The notes: generated by a model not told the origin, from the letters alone. A DNA stretch of 64,000 bases from Clostridiaceae bacterium (GCA_012839865.1 DUMO01000051.1:1-64000), one strand, 5' to 3'; positions 27,992-37,737 are shown, counted from the first letter of the stretch. Program-made: numbers and translations.

Positions 27992-28957
27992 ATGTATACA
28001 TTTAGCTTAAGTGACAATAGACTTACCCATCCGGGTGGATGTGAAATTGGTCCGCGCCCTATAGATCTCCACATTAAGGCGTTCAGAAGTATGGGGGTTA
28101 AGGTTACTGAAGCTATTCATGGCTTTTTGTATTGCGAAGCCGAAAAATTAAAAGGATGTGATATACTACTCAACTATCCCAGTGTCGGTGCAACTGAGAA
28201 CATTATGCTTGCTTCAGTTTTCGCCGAAGGTGAAACAACCATCAGGAACGCAGCTAAAGAGCCTGAAATCAAAGATCTTCAGGATTTTTTGGCGGCAATG
28301 GGTGTTGATATAAAAGGAGCAGGTACAAGTATAATCCGTATTAAAGGCAACAAGAAGAAATTAAACAGGGTTGAACATAAAATTATTCCCGACAGAATTG
28401 TTGCCGGAACTTATTTGATTGCTGCGGCAATAACCGGCGGGGAACTGCTTCTTAAGAACACAATTGCCGAGGACTTGAGTTCGGTTATTCACAACTTAAG
28501 AGATAGTGGGTGTAAAATTTGTTCCACCGACTCTACAATTTATATAAAAGGGCCAACCAGGCCAAGAGCCATCGATACGATAAGAACACATCCTTATCCC
28601 GGATTTCCTACAGATATGCAGGCACAAATGGTAACATACTTGTCTGTGGCAGCAGGAACAAGTATAATGGTGGAAACGGTATTTGAGAACAGATATATGT
28701 ATGTTGAAGAGCTTAACAAAATGGGAGCAAATATAAAATTAGAAGGCAGAGTTGCATTAATCATCGGTGTACCCAAACTGACAGGTGCAAACATCAACGC
28801 CCGGGATTTGAGGGGAGGAGCAGCCCTTGTGCTTGCTGGCCTTTCCGCAGTTGGGACTACAGTAGTAAACGGAGTTCACCACATTGACCGCGGGTATGAG
28901 TCTATTGAAACAACACTAAAAAAAGTCGGGGCAGATATCGAAAGAATACAATCATAA
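27992..28957 (+). pseudogene. murA: 5'-truncated murA (UDP-GlcNAc 1-carboxyvinyltransferase)
   Basis: 321 residues that match MurA from about E. coli residue 110 to the C-terminus; full MurA is about 420. Present are PGGCEIGPRP with the PEP-binding Cys (residue 17 here; Cys115 in E. coli), SVGATENIMLA, FPTDMQAQ with the catalytic Asp, ETVFENRYMYVEELNKMGA, DLRGGAALVLAG and HIDRGYESIE. Missing is the first part with the substrate-binding Lys22-Asn23 (GAKNA) and Arg91, so it should be inactive alone. An in-frame TAA lies 12 bp before the ATG, and the upstream region holds a tandem array. The rest is an intact open frame with no internal stops. It could be a recent deletion remnant or an expressed fragment; a full murA is expected elsewhere. 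Confidence 0.75.
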
Positions 28958-29014
28958 GTAAAATTTATGCAATAACACTTTAAATTTGGTGTTAAGGAGC
29001 AAAATAAAAAACAA

Positions 29015-29833
29015 ATGATGAAGCTGAAAAAGCTGGATAATAATTCGGGAAAAAAAATGGGAAAAACTAAAGCAATCAGGCTGCTGAAGATTTTTATTGT
29101 TTTGATTCTGGCTTTAGGTGTGCTGATTGTTATAGCTTTTTCACCTTTATATGCAATTAAAGAAATAAAAGCATTGGGTTCGTTGAAATATACCGGGGAT
29201 GAGATAATAAGGGCAAGTGGCATAAGATACGGGGATAACGGTTTCCAGGGGATTGGAGCCAACCCTGGCAGCATATTCTCATTGAGAAACACTAATGCTG
29301 AAAAGGCAATTTTGGAAAAGCTCCCTTACATAAAGGACGCAACTGTTAAATTTATAATGCCCGATAAAGTGGAAATACACGTAATTGACAGAGAACCTCA
29401 TATGATGGTATCCTGCCTTGGTGCTTATCTTTTGGTTGATAATGAAAGTTACGTCCTTGAGTCCTTTAAGGAACCTGTTGAAGGATACCCGGTTGTTACC
29501 GGGATAGACTTTTCACGGTATAAACTGGGACAACCCTTGACATGTACAAATCCTGACAGACTCGAAACTGCAGGCAAAGTAATAAATGCAATAATCGAAT
29601 CCGATAAAACCGAAAGATTTAAAATATATGAGCTTGTAAAAAGTCTGGATGTTGAGGATGTAAGGAATATAAGACTGTTTATAAATGGCACTTTGGTGGC
29701 AAACCTTGGTGATATAAAAGATATCGGTTACAAAATAACATTTTTGAAGGAAGCATACTTTACGAGCATCAAAGATACAAAAGGAATACTTGATTTTACT
29801 ATAGGTGGGAATCCTACATTCAGAACCCGATAA
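29015..29833 (+). CDS. ftsQ: Cell division protein FtsQ/DivIB
   Basis: A 272-residue bitopic divisome protein: a basic cytoplasmic start, one membrane helix (about 24-45, LLKIFIVLILALGVLIVIAF), an extracytoplasmic POTRA domain (SPLYAIKEIKALGSLKYTG..., about 45-115) and the beta/FtsQ domain. It links early and late divisome proteins. Met codons at 29015 and 29018 are both possible; AAGGAG at 28995-29000 is rather far away. It follows the murA remnant by 57 bp and precedes sbp-ftsA-ftsZ, the usual order in clostridial division clusters. Confidence 0.9.
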   Translation: MMKLKKLDNNSGKKMGKTKAIRLLKIFIVLILALGVLIVIAFSPLYAIKEIKALGSLKYTGDEIIRASGIRYGDNGFQGIGANPGSIFSLRNTNAEKAILEKLPYIKDATVKFIMPDKVEIHVIDREPHMMVSCLGAYLLVDNESYVLESFKEPVEGYPVVTGIDFSRYKLGQPLTCTNPDRLETAGKVINAIIESDKTERFKIYELVKSLDVEDVRNIRLFINGTLVANLGDIKDIGYKITFLKEAYFTSIKDTKGILDFTIGGNPTFRTR

Positions 29834-29936
29834 AATTTAAACTTGAAGCAAACCGGAATTATTGGTATTTTAACGTATAAAGTTGTATTATTATATTGAA
29901 TACTTGTTTTACTAAAAATTCAAGGAGGGATTGTTC

Positions 29937-30329
29937 ATGCTGCCAATTCTGGGGCTGATAATAGGAATATTAGTCGGTATTTTTATACCTTACAATATAC
30001 CCTATAAATATTCCAATTATGTTGCAATTTCAATACTTGCTGCTCTTGATTCAGTATTTGGTGCAGCAGCAGCAACCCTTCAGAATAAATTCAACATGAA
30101 AGTTTTTATTTCTGGTTTTTTCGGGAATGCAATGCTGGCAGCCGTCCTTGCCTATATTGGCGATAAACTTGGTATACAACTTTATCTTGCAGCCGTCTTT
30201 GCTTTTGGAAACAGACTTTTCTTAAATTTTGCAGTTATTCGAAGATTGTTGTTGAACAAGATTTCAAAAAAAGATAATAAAGATAATATAGACATAGACG
30301 GCATTGATAACAAAATGGATATTTTATAA
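29937..30329 (+). CDS. sbp: Small basic protein Sbp (DUF1290)
   Basis: A 130-residue DUF1290 membrane protein with three hydrophobic segments and the conserved block YVAISILAALDSVFGAAAA. In Bacillus, sbp lies between divIB and ftsA, the same place as here. Its function is unknown, though location suggests a division role. The tail (SKKDNKDNIDIDGIDNKMD) is polar. ATG 29937 follows AAGGAGGG with 7-nt spacing; the TTG at 29931 is too close to the site. Confidence 0.88.
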   Translation: MLPILGLIIGILVGIFIPYNIPYKYSNYVAISILAALDSVFGAAAATLQNKFNMKVFISGFFGNAMLAAVLAYIGDKLGIQLYLAAVFAFGNRLFLNFAVIRRLLLNKISKKDNKDNIDIDGIDNKMDIL

Positions 30330-30413
30330 AGGCATTTTTTCAATGAATGTCCGCATACCGGGCATATTGAATTTGAGTGTCAATAATCGAAGCAGCCAAC
30401 AGGGGGTATTTTA

Positions 30414-31643
30414 TTGGAAAGGATTTATAGCATCATTGATATAGGAACCTCCAGAGTTTCCACTATAATTTGCAGTGTAGAACATAAAAGTTACAATATC
30501 CTTGGGAAAGGTACCTGTCAATGTACTGGAATCACAAAAGGTTTCATAACAGAACCCAATAAGGTCATAGATTCCATAAATACAGCAGTTGAGCAGGCTG
30601 AGGCGATGGCCGGCGCATCAATCCATTCAGCATATTTAAATCTGAAACCGCTGCATATCGAAGTAATAAACAAAAGATGCCTGATTGATATTGACAGTGG
30701 AGACCGGAAAGTAACATCCGCCGATGTAAAAAAACTCAAGGAACAGTTGCGCCATATTGAATTGAATCAGGATTGGCAGCTTATAGATATTATTCCAAGA
30801 CAGTTTATTCTTGATAACAATGAAGGCATATTCGATCCTGTTTGCATGGTAGGAAGCAGGTTGGCAATTGACGCATATGTTATATGCGGATACAAGAACC
30901 ATATAAATTCCATAATTAAATGTCTCAGAAGTCTTGATATCGAACTTGACGGATTTATAATCGAGCCTCTTGCATCCGCAGAATCCGTATTTGGGAACAG
31001 CACAAACGAAAAAGGTGTAATTGTAATTAATATTGATGGCAATATGACAGATATCGCCTCCTTTTCAGGAGAAAAACTTGTTTTTTGCAAATCACTTCCC
31101 GTAGGCGGTGACAATATTCCGAAGGATTTGTCAATTTCTCTGCAAATTCCAATATCTGAAGCTCACAGACTGAAAAAACAATGTAATTTGGCTTTAAAGG
31201 ACATGGTCCAGGAGGACAAGGAATTTATTGTAACTGATTCTAATGATCCAACTGTAAAAAAGTCAGTGTATAAATCATGGGTTGCCGAGATAATTGAAGC
31301 CAGAATGAGTGAAATATTCACCTTAAGCAAGGACCTGATTTTAGACGGGGATGCAAATATGTATGATGCGGCCGAAATTCTTCTAACCGGGAGGGGAATA
31401 AACGATTTGTACGGATGCATAGAACTTGCAGGCAATGTGTTTGGGCTTCCTGTACGATATGTATCCTTTGATGATCCGTCCAACCCAGAATATACACAAT
31501 GCATTATTATGGCAAAATTCCTGTCAAGCTGCCCAAGCGATTTGTGGCCTTCCAGCAATGTGGAATTTTTTGCCCAGTCAAGCAACAAGAAAAAAAAGGG
31601 ATTTGTGGACAGGGTGATTTCGTTCCTGGAAAGATTTTTATAA
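30414..31643 (+). CDS. ftsA: Cell division protein FtsA
   Basis: A 409-residue actin-like ATPase that tethers FtsZ to the membrane. It starts IDIGTSRVSTIIC (phosphate-1 loop), has the SHS2/1C domain inserted (SAYLNLKPLHIEVI... at about 70-150), the phosphate-2 loop VINIDGNMTDIASF, the adenosine region ILLTGRGINDLYG, and a C-terminal amphipathic helix KKGFVDRVISFLERFL for membrane binding. TTG 30414 follows GGGGG with 7-nt spacing. Directly upstream of ftsZ with about 180 bp between; ftsZ has its own promoter. Confidence 0.92.
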   Translation: MERIYSIIDIGTSRVSTIICSVEHKSYNILGKGTCQCTGITKGFITEPNKVIDSINTAVEQAEAMAGASIHSAYLNLKPLHIEVINKRCLIDIDSGDRKVTSADVKKLKEQLRHIELNQDWQLIDIIPRQFILDNNEGIFDPVCMVGSRLAIDAYVICGYKNHINSIIKCLRSLDIELDGFIIEPLASAESVFGNSTNEKGVIVINIDGNMTDIASFSGEKLVFCKSLPVGGDNIPKDLSISLQIPISEAHRLKKQCNLALKDMVQEDKEFIVTDSNDPTVKKSVYKSWVAEIIEARMSEIFTLSKDLILDGDANMYDAAEILLTGRGINDLYGCIELAGNVFGLPVRYVSFDDPSNPEYTQCIIMAKFLSSCPSDLWPSSNVEFFAQSSNKKKKGFVDRVISFLERFL

Positions 31644-31722
31644 AAACAAAGGCTGTTTTTTATTTTCTGACCTGCTTGTTTTTTACCGGAGATTTAAAAA
31701 ATTTTCTTTAATTTTTATGGTA

Positions 31723-31751
31723 TTGGCATTTACCTTATGCTAATATATATA
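31723..31751 (+). promoter_or_regulatory. Putative ftsZ promoter
   Basis: TTGGCA at 31723-31728, 17-bp spacer, TATATA at 31746-31751, 73 bp before the ftsZ ATG. Confidence 0.5.
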
Positions 31752-31824
31752 TTGATAACGTGGGGAAGGAAATATCTACTTGAAGTAGTTCAACATAACA
31801 AATGAAAAATCAAGGGGGATTCTC

Positions 31825-32931
31825 ATGCTTGAGTTTGATCTGGATATGGAAAATTTCGCTCAGATAAAGGTAATCGGAGTTGGCGGCGGTGGAAATAATG
31901 CTGTTAACCGAATGATTTCTGCTGGCCTTCGCGGCGTTGAGTTTATTGCAATTAACACGGACAAGCAGGTATTGTTACGTTCTGAGGCAAACACCAAAAT
32001 CCAAATAGGTGAAAAGCTTACCAAAGGATTAGGTGCCGGTGCCAACCCGGATATTGGTGAAAAAGCTGCAGAGGAATGCAAAGAAGAAATCAATCAGGCA
32101 ATCAAGGGTGCGGATATGGTATTTGTTACCGCCGGTATGGGTGGTGGAACAGGTACAGGTGCGGCTCCTGTTGTTGCACGGATTGCCAAGGAAATGGGAA
32201 TACTTACGGTTGCTGTTGTAACAAAACCTTTCGCATTTGAAGGACGGAAAAGGATGCAGAATGCCGAAAGGGGCATTGAAAATCTCAAAAGCAATGTTGA
32301 CACTCTTATTACCATACCTAATGACAGATTAATTCAAATAACAGATAAAAAGGCTTCAATAGTTGATGCGTTCAAAATGGCTGATGATGTTTTAAGACAA
32401 GGTGTGCAGGGTATTTCCGACCTTATTACAGTCCCCGGCCTGGTTAACGTGGATTTTGCCGATGTTAAGACAATTATGCTGAATCAGGGTCTTGCACATA
32501 TGGGCATTGGCAGGGCCAGCGGCGAAGGCAGGGCTGAGGTTGCAGTAAAACAAGCTATAGAAAGTCCCCTTTTGGAAACTTCAATAGACGGTGCAAGGGG
32601 AGTTCTCATTAACATAACCGGAGGGCTTGATATGGGGCTTCATGAAGTTAACACTGCAGCTGAAATGGTGCAAAAATCAGCTGATCCTGATGCAATTATC
32701 ATTGTTGGCGCAGCAATTGACGAAAATATGAAAGACGAAATAATGATGACAGTAATTGCAACCGGGTTTGATAAAGGCATGGGTTTAAGAAACGCAGAAA
32801 AGCCTGATAATCGTGATATCCCGGTTGGCAATGTGCCGCCGATACCCCAGAAAAATACGCCGGGAGTGAAAGATTTATCTTCTGTAGATCTGGATATTCC
32901 AACCTTCCTGAGAAGGAACCGGTTTAAATAA
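31825..32931 (+). CDS. ftsZ: Cell division GTPase FtsZ
   Basis: The 368-residue tubulin-like GTPase that forms the Z ring. The GTP-binding tubulin signature GGGTGTG lies at 107-113; other contacts are VGGGGNNAV (19-27) and the T7 loop region [11 protein letters not shown]. The C-terminal peptide [12 protein letters not shown] binds FtsA and other partners. The linker before it is short. ATG 31825 follows AAGGGGGAT. Last gene of the division cluster; no terminator was recognised after it. Confidence 0.98.
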   Translation: MLEFDLDMENFAQIKVIGVGGGGNNAVNRMISAGLRGVEFIAINTDKQVLLRSEANTKIQIGEKLTKGLGAGANPDIGEKAAEECKEEINQAIKGADMVFVTAGMGGGTGTGAAPVVARIAKEMGILTVAVVTKPFAFEGRKRMQNAERGIENLKSNVDTLITIPNDRLIQITDKKASIVDAFKMADDVLRQGVQGISDLITVPGLVNVDFADVKTIMLNQGLAHMGIGRASGEGRAEVAVKQAIESPLLETSIDGARGVLINITGGLDMGLHEVNTAAEMVQKSADPDAIIIVGAAIDENMKDEIMMTVIATGFDKGMGLRNAEKPDNRDIPVGNVPPIPQKNTPGVKDLSSVDLDIPTFLRRNRFK

Positions 32932-32986
32932 TATTTAAAGATATATAAAAAACTTTAAGAATATTGAATAATTTCGCGATTCAAAA

Positions 32987-33039
32987 AGACAAGCTTTAAA
33001 GGTGTGGCTTTTGCAGCATTCAGCCTTTCTGGCTTGTCT
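32987..33039 (+). other. Candidate structured RNA element
   Basis: AGACAAGC (32987-32994) pairs with GCTTGTCT (33032-33039); inside, AAAGG (32998-33002) pairs with CCTTT (33024-33028), giving a two-tier stem with a symmetric 3x3 internal loop and a 21-nt apical loop. No T-run follows. Confidence 0.4.
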
Positions 33040-33308
33040 AAGGTTGTTATTGCAGGATTGTTTTTTCTGTTGAAATCTATGAATTTTTTTACATATACCC
33101 GGATATTTTATCCAGCGATGATTGCCTGCTTAATTTTAATAAATCCAGCCGATTTGTACCATTTAATTTTTTGCCGAACGCTAGTTTTGGTACAATTTTT
33201 TTATGTTTTTAATTGCAAGATAATTTCCCTTATAAATGCAGTAAATAACATGGATTTATTTAAAGTAACCGGCATGTGTTCATCATTTAAGTATTTTGAA
33301 AGATTTTG

Positions 33309-33337
33309 TTGACTTATTGGATAAATTGGTATATAAT
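33309..33337 (+). promoter_or_regulatory. recA promoter
   Basis: TTGACT at 33309-33314, a 17-bp spacer and a perfect TATAAT at 33332-33337. The LexA box follows 6 bp later, over the expected start site. Confidence 0.8.
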
Positions 33338-33342
33338 TAACA

Positions 33343-33356
33343 GGAACATACGTTCG
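33343..33356 (+). promoter_or_regulatory. LexA (SOS) operator upstream of recA
   Basis: GGAACATACGTTCG fits the Firmicutes SOS box CGAACRNRYGTTYG in all but the outermost base. It lies just past the -10 box, so bound LexA would block transcription start. It shows that recA belongs to an SOS regulon in this host. Confidence 0.88.
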
Positions 33357-33397
33357 TTTAAAGACTAATACCAAAGTAATCAAGGGAGGTCAGCAAT

Positions 33398-34429
33398 ATG
33401 AATGAAAAGAAAAAAGCCCTGGAAGCCGCATTAGGTCAAATAGAAAAACAGTTTGGAAAAGGCGCGGTTATGAAACTTGGTGAAAACACCCGCCTGAACA
33501 TTGAAACCATACCTACCGGAGCTTTATGCCTGGATTTGGCGCTTGGCGTAGGTGGTGTGCCGAGGGGAAGAATTGTCGAAGTATTCGGACCTGAATCATC
33601 CGGTAAGACCACAGTTGCACTGCACATAATTGCAGAAGCGCAAAAAGCCGGAGGAGATGCCGCTTTTATTGATGCAGAGCATGCCCTGGACCCGGCGTAT
33701 GCAAAAAAAGTTGGAGTTGATATAGACAATCTTATAGTATCCCAGCCGGACACAGGCGAACAAGCACTGGAAATTGCAGAAGCCCTTGTAAGAAGCGGAG
33801 CTATTGATGTTATTGTAATTGACTCGGTTGCCGCACTTGTCCCAAAAGCTGAAATAGACGGGGAAATGGGCGACAGCCATGTAGGTTTGCAGGCCAGGCT
33901 TATGTCACAGGCTTTAAGAAAACTTGCAGGTGTGGTAAGCAAATCCAAAACCACAGCAATTTTTATCAACCAGTTGAGAGAAAAAGTCGGTGTTATGTTT
34001 GGGAATCCTGAAACAACTCCCGGTGGCAGAGCTCTCAAGTTTTACTCTACAATCAGGCTTGAAGTAAGAAGGATAGAGTCTTTAAAGCAGGGTACCGATG
34101 TTATAGGAAACAGAACCCGTGTAAAGGTGGTTAAGAATAAAGTCGCACCTCCATTTAAAGAAGCCGAATTTGACATAATTTACGGGGAAGGGATTTCAAA
34201 GGAAGGCTGCATCCTTGATGTAGGAACTGAGCTTAATATAGTTGGCAAAAGCGGTTCCTGGTATTCGTATAATGACCAGAGAATCGGACAGGGAAGAGAC
34301 AATGCAAAGCAGTTCCTCAGGGAAAATCCTGAAATATCCAAGGAAATAGAAGACAAAATTAGAATCAAATGCAATTTAAAACCTAATGCTTTACCCGCTG
34401 AGGAAAAAACGGCAGAAGTTGTTGAATGA
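33398..34429 (+). CDS. recA: Recombinase RecA
   Basis: The 343-residue strand-exchange recombinase and co-protease for LexA. Walker [10 protein letters not shown] at 64-72, Walker [12 protein letters not shown]1/L2 DNA loops including the strongly conserved [20 protein letters not shown] region (about 150-170) and [20 protein letters not shown]. Length is typical. ATG 33398 follows GGGAGGT. Control by LexA is explicit in its promoter. It is followed 160 bp later by recX, its usual modulator. Confidence 0.98.
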   Translation: MNEKKKALEAALGQIEKQFGKGAVMKLGENTRLNIETIPTGALCLDLALGVGGVPRGRIVEVFGPESSGKTTVALHIIAEAQKAGGDAAFIDAEHALDPAYAKKVGVDIDNLIVSQPDTGEQALEIAEALVRSGAIDVIVIDSVAALVPKAEIDGEMGDSHVGLQARLMSQALRKLAGVVSKSKTTAIFINQLREKVGVMFGNPETTPGGRALKFYSTIRLEVRRIESLKQGTDVIGNRTRVKVVKNKVAPPFKEAEFDIIYGEGISKEGCILDVGTELNIVGKSGSWYSYNDQRIGQGRDNAKQFLRENPEISKEIEDKIRIKCNLKPNALPAEEKTAEVVE

Positions 34430-34590
34430 TAATACTGCGCACTCTGGCATTATACTGTTCCCGGCGTGAAAGATGAACCACCATGCCTGCCGCATAATAT
34501 ATGCTTCACAAAAAGCTGTTTTAATGCTATATTTTGAATGTGCATACAACTTATTTATAGTTTTGGTTTTTAGGATAAAAGGTGATTATG

Positions 34591-35208
34591 ATGAAAATAA
34601 CATCTATTGAAAAGGGAAAAAAAACCAACGAAAAATATTCGGTATATGTGGATGACAAGTTCGCTTTTTCAATTCCAGAGGAAGATTTTATTGAGCTTAA
34701 CCTGTATGAAAAAAGTGAATTAACAGAAGAAGAAATAAGATCCATCAGGGAACATGTTTTATTCAAAGCAGCCAAGAAAACAGCAATCAGATTTTTATCC
34801 TTAAAATACCGAAGCGAAAATGAAGTCCGGAAAAAACTGAGCAGAGAGGGATTCAGTAAGGACATTACAGATAGAGTTGTATCAGAATTGCGAAGCATGG
34901 GGTATATTAACGACCAGATTTACGCCCAGAAATATTTATACGACAGAAGCAAGCTGAAACCAAAATCAAAAAGAATGTTGAAGTATGAATTAATTAATAA
35001 AGGCGTAAATGAGAATATTATAGATAGTATCCTCGACAATTGGGAACTGGATGACAGAAATCTGGCAATCAGTCTTGTCAAAAAAAAGTTCGGAAAATAT
35101 GACATGAATGATGAAAAGATATTTAGAAAAGCTTATGCCTTTTTGAGGCACAGGGGATTTGATGAAAGTATCATATTTGATGTGCTTAAGGAGTTTACAA
35201 AGGCTTAA
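34591..35208 (+). CDS. recX: Regulatory protein RecX
   Basis: About 205 residues, a three-helix-repeat protein that binds RecA filaments and limits their activity. Family features: an N-terminal KITSIEKGKKTNEKYSVYVD-type strand region (key pattern YSVYVDDKFAFSI), then RSENEVRKKLSREGF, LRSMGYINDQIYAQKYL, LKYELINKGV and FLRHRGFDESII. Start choice lies among GTG 34582, ATG 34588 and ATG 34591; AAAAGGTGAT makes the last the best spaced. Genetic linkage to recA supports the call. Confidence 0.93.
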   Translation: MKITSIEKGKKTNEKYSVYVDDKFAFSIPEEDFIELNLYEKSELTEEEIRSIREHVLFKAAKKTAIRFLSLKYRSENEVRKKLSREGFSKDITDRVVSELRSMGYINDQIYAQKYLYDRSKLKPKSKRMLKYELINKGVNENIIDSILDNWELDDRNLAISLVKKKFGKYDMNDEKIFRKAYAFLRHRGFDESIIFDVLKEFTKA

Positions 35209-35384
35209 CCCTAAGCCCTGATGTTAGTCACCGGGATGGAGTTTTAATTCCTGGCTTAAAAGCCAGGCGGCAATACAAGTCGTAAAACCAAAACAGGTCC
35301 CCTGGCTCAAGTCACAGGAATGTCAAAGCCTGAAGCTTTGCTATAACAGCTAAATACAATTATTTGGATTAACGGAGGTAGGCT
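35209..35384. other. recX-rimO gap with hairpins
   Basis: 176 bp including a perfect 8-bp hairpin CCTGGCTT/AAGCCAGG (35250-35267, 2-nt loop) and CAAAGC/GCTTTG (35324-35340). Neither has a T-run. The right end carries the GGAGGT site of rimO. Possible leader structure; no known riboswitch was recognised. Confidence 0.45.
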
Positions 35385-36722
35385 TTGAAAGCAAAAATCG
35401 GAATGGTATCTCTCGGGTGCGCAAAGAATCTTGTGGACAGCGAGATAATGCTGGGAATGCTAAGGAATGAATATGAAATTACAGCTGACGAAAAGGCGGC
35501 TGATGTTATTATAATAAATACCTGTGGTTTCATAGATACCGCCAAGGAAGAGTCAATCAACACAATTCTTGAAATGGCACAGCACAAGAAAAAAAACTGC
35601 AAATGTATTATAGTTACGGGTTGCCTTGCAGAAAGGTACCGGGATGAAATTTTACAAGAGATACCTGAAGTAGATGCGGTTATCGGCACCGGAAATTACA
35701 GTGATATAATAAATGCAGTCAATAATGCACTTGCCGGACAAAAGTATGTTAATACAAGCCCCCTGAAAGATGTTGATTATCTTGATAAAGAAAGGGTTGT
35801 CTCTACAGGTAAGGGTTTCGCTTATCTGAAAATTGCCGAGGGATGCGACAACTGCTGTACTTATTGCATTATACCGTCATTAAGGGGACGACTGAAAAGC
35901 AGAAAAATTGAAAGTATCGTAAATGAAGCCAGATGGCTTGCCGATAATGGCTACAGGGAAATAATTCTTGTTGCCCAGGACACATCCCGCTACGGACTTG
36001 ATATCTATGGTAAAAAAATGCTTGCGGAGTTATTGAGAAAACTTGGTGAAATTAAAGACTTGTTATGGATCAGAGTGCTTTATTGCTACCCTGAAGCAAT
36101 TGACGATGAACTAATAAATGAATTTTTGGAGAATGATAAAGTCTGTAAATACCTGGATATCCCCATACAGCATTTCAGTGACAGAATTCTGAAAATGATG
36201 GGAAGAAGAGGCACCTCAAAGGATATTTTAAATGTGATTGAAAAAGTCCGGAAGAAAATTCCTGGGATAATTCTAAGAACGACAATGATTGTTGGTTTTC
36301 CAGGTGAAAAGGAAGAAGATTTCGATATTCTTTGTAATTTTATAAAGAATATAAAGTTTGACAGGCTTGGAGTTTTTACCTATTCTAGAGAGGAGAACAC
36401 TCCGGCAGCCGGGTTTCCGGACCAGGTGGATGAAGAAGTAAAACTTGAAAGATATAATAAATTGATGAGCATCCAGAAAAAAATTGCGGTTGCAAAGAAT
36501 AAAAAACGAGTTGGAAAGGTCTATCCTGCAATTGTAGAGGGTTTATCAGAAGATGGCATTTTTTACTTTGGCAGAACCTACGCTGAAGCTCCTGATGTTG
36601 ACAGCAAAGTATATTTTACAAGCCAGGAGCCTTTAAAGGAAGGCAGTTTTGTCAATGTTAAAATCTTAAATTCTGATGAGTACGACCTGATAGGAGAGGT
36701 TATTAATGAATTTGCCGAATAA
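35385..36722 (+). CDS. rimO: Ribosomal protein S12 methylthiotransferase RimO
   Basis: A 445-residue radical-SAM enzyme that adds a methylthio group to Asp of ribosomal protein S12. N-terminal UPF0004 domain with three cluster Cys (GCAKNLVDSEIMLG, NTCGFIDTA, VTGCLAERY), radical-SAM domain with the CxxxCxxC motif in EGCDNCCTYCIIPSLRGR, and a C-terminal TRAM domain. The VSLGCAKNLVD and AEGC(D)NxC patterns distinguish RimO from MiaB. TTG 35385 follows GGAGGT. It overlaps pgsA by 17 nt, a pairing widespread in Firmicutes. Confidence 0.96.
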   Translation: MKAKIGMVSLGCAKNLVDSEIMLGMLRNEYEITADEKAADVIIINTCGFIDTAKEESINTILEMAQHKKKNCKCIIVTGCLAERYRDEILQEIPEVDAVIGTGNYSDIINAVNNALAGQKYVNTSPLKDVDYLDKERVVSTGKGFAYLKIAEGCDNCCTYCIIPSLRGRLKSRKIESIVNEARWLADNGYREIILVAQDTSRYGLDIYGKKMLAELLRKLGEIKDLLWIRVLYCYPEAIDDELINEFLENDKVCKYLDIPIQHFSDRILKMMGRRGTSKDILNVIEKVRKKIPGIILRTTMIVGFPGEKEEDFDILCNFIKNIKFDRLGVFTYSREENTPAAGFPDQVDEEVKLERYNKLMSIQKKIAVAKNKKRVGKVYPAIVEGLSEDGIFYFGRTYAEAPDVDSKVYFTSQEPLKEGSFVNVKILNSDEYDLIGEVINEFAE

Positions 36723-37326
36723 GATAACAGTTTCCAGAATATTTCTGGTACCTGTGTTTATGTTGTTTATTTTGCCGTTCCCGGACTGGCTTTTAACCAG
36801 CGATTTATTTAAATTTATTAATCCACAGTTAACCGCCATTCATAATTTTATGCAAAATTACGGCCATATCCTTGGAGCTGTTTTCTTTCTTTTGGCGGCC
36901 TCAACAGACGGCATTGACGGCTATATTGCAAGAAAACATAAAATGGTGACCAAGTTTGGAATTTTCCTTGATCCCATAGCTGATAAACTCATTATTGCAG
37001 CTGCATTAATAGGACTTGTACAAAGGAATTATGTTACAGGCTGGGCAGCAATGGTTATTATCGGAAGGGAGTTCATTGTCACTGGTTTGAGATTGCTTGC
37101 AGCCGGTGAAGGCATAGTCATTTCTGCAGGAATCTGGGGAAAGATAAAAATGGTTACCCAGGTTGTCGGCGTTGCTTTAATGCTTCTGGATAATTGGCCT
37201 TTCTCATTGTTTACTTCATTCAGGGTTGATAAATTTGCCATGTGGATTGCAATATTTGCAACTATTTATTCAATGTTCGACTATTTAAAAAAGAATATAA
37301 AATTGATTGATTTGAAGAAATCATAA
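36706..37326 (+). CDS. pgsA: CDP-diacylglycerol-glycerol-3-phosphate 3-phosphatidyltransferase
   Basis: A 206-residue membrane enzyme making phosphatidylglycerol phosphate. The CDP-alcohol phosphotransferase signature is clear: STDGIDGYIARKHKMVTKFG followed by IFLDPIADK, carrying the D-x2-D-G-x2-A-R-x8-G-x3-D-x3-D residues. About 5-6 hydrophobic segments. ATG 36706 is inside the end of rimO (17-nt overlap) behind GGAGAGG, so translation is coupled. It starts the run of lipid genes that continues at fapR. Confidence 0.94.
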   Translation: MNLPNKITVSRIFLVPVFMLFILPFPDWLLTSDLFKFINPQLTAIHNFMQNYGHILGAVFFLLAASTDGIDGYIARKHKMVTKFGIFLDPIADKLIIAAALIGLVQRNYVTGWAAMVIIGREFIVTGLRLLAAGEGIVISAGIWGKIKMVTQVVGVALMLLDNWPFSLFTSFRVDKFAMWIAIFATIYSMFDYLKKNIKLIDLKKS

Positions 37327-37737
37327 AACCGGTACCTGATGTATTTCCTTTATATTGCCCAGGGCAAAAGATGCTGCAAATTCGTTTATCGCAAGTTATT
37401 TTATTTGCAGCAGTTCGCTCATCCCATAGAGGTAATACTGCTAGAGCAATATATGTTTTCCATAGTAATTATTCCTTTCATATGATATTTGCTTATCTTT
37501 ATTGTGTTGTATGACTCACCGCATATATTTTATTGCCAATCAAACCCTTTACGGTCTTTTCCTGAAAAACTCTTATGCACCATTTTTTAAGTCACTGTAG
37601 CTGAAATGTATGATGAACAATAATAACCGGCTTCATTTTGTTAGAAAACCAGGTTCGGTAAAGGCAAAAAATGCTTGAAAAAAAAGGTGTTTTTTCACTT
37701 TTTGAGCCATTAAGAGCAAGTAAAAGCGGTAGCATTT

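Larger units (their letters stand above)
32932..33397. other. ftsZ-recA intergenic region
   Basis: 466 bp holding a structured hairpin (32987-33039), AT-rich sequence, and the recA promoter with LexA box at the right end. The 102-codon open frame at 33004-33312 starts at a GTG without a ribosome binding site and looks spurious. Confidence 0.6.

Noticed and set aside
33004-33312. 102-codon hydrophobic ORF between ftsZ and recA
   Set aside because: Non-ATG start with no Shine-Dalgarno, AT-rich intergenic composition, overlaps the structured element; no recognisable family.
35250-35340. Cyclic di-GMP riboswitch before rimO
   Set aside because: A CAAAGCC string recalls the GEMM-I core, but the remaining conserved blocks and the tetraloop/receptor are missing.
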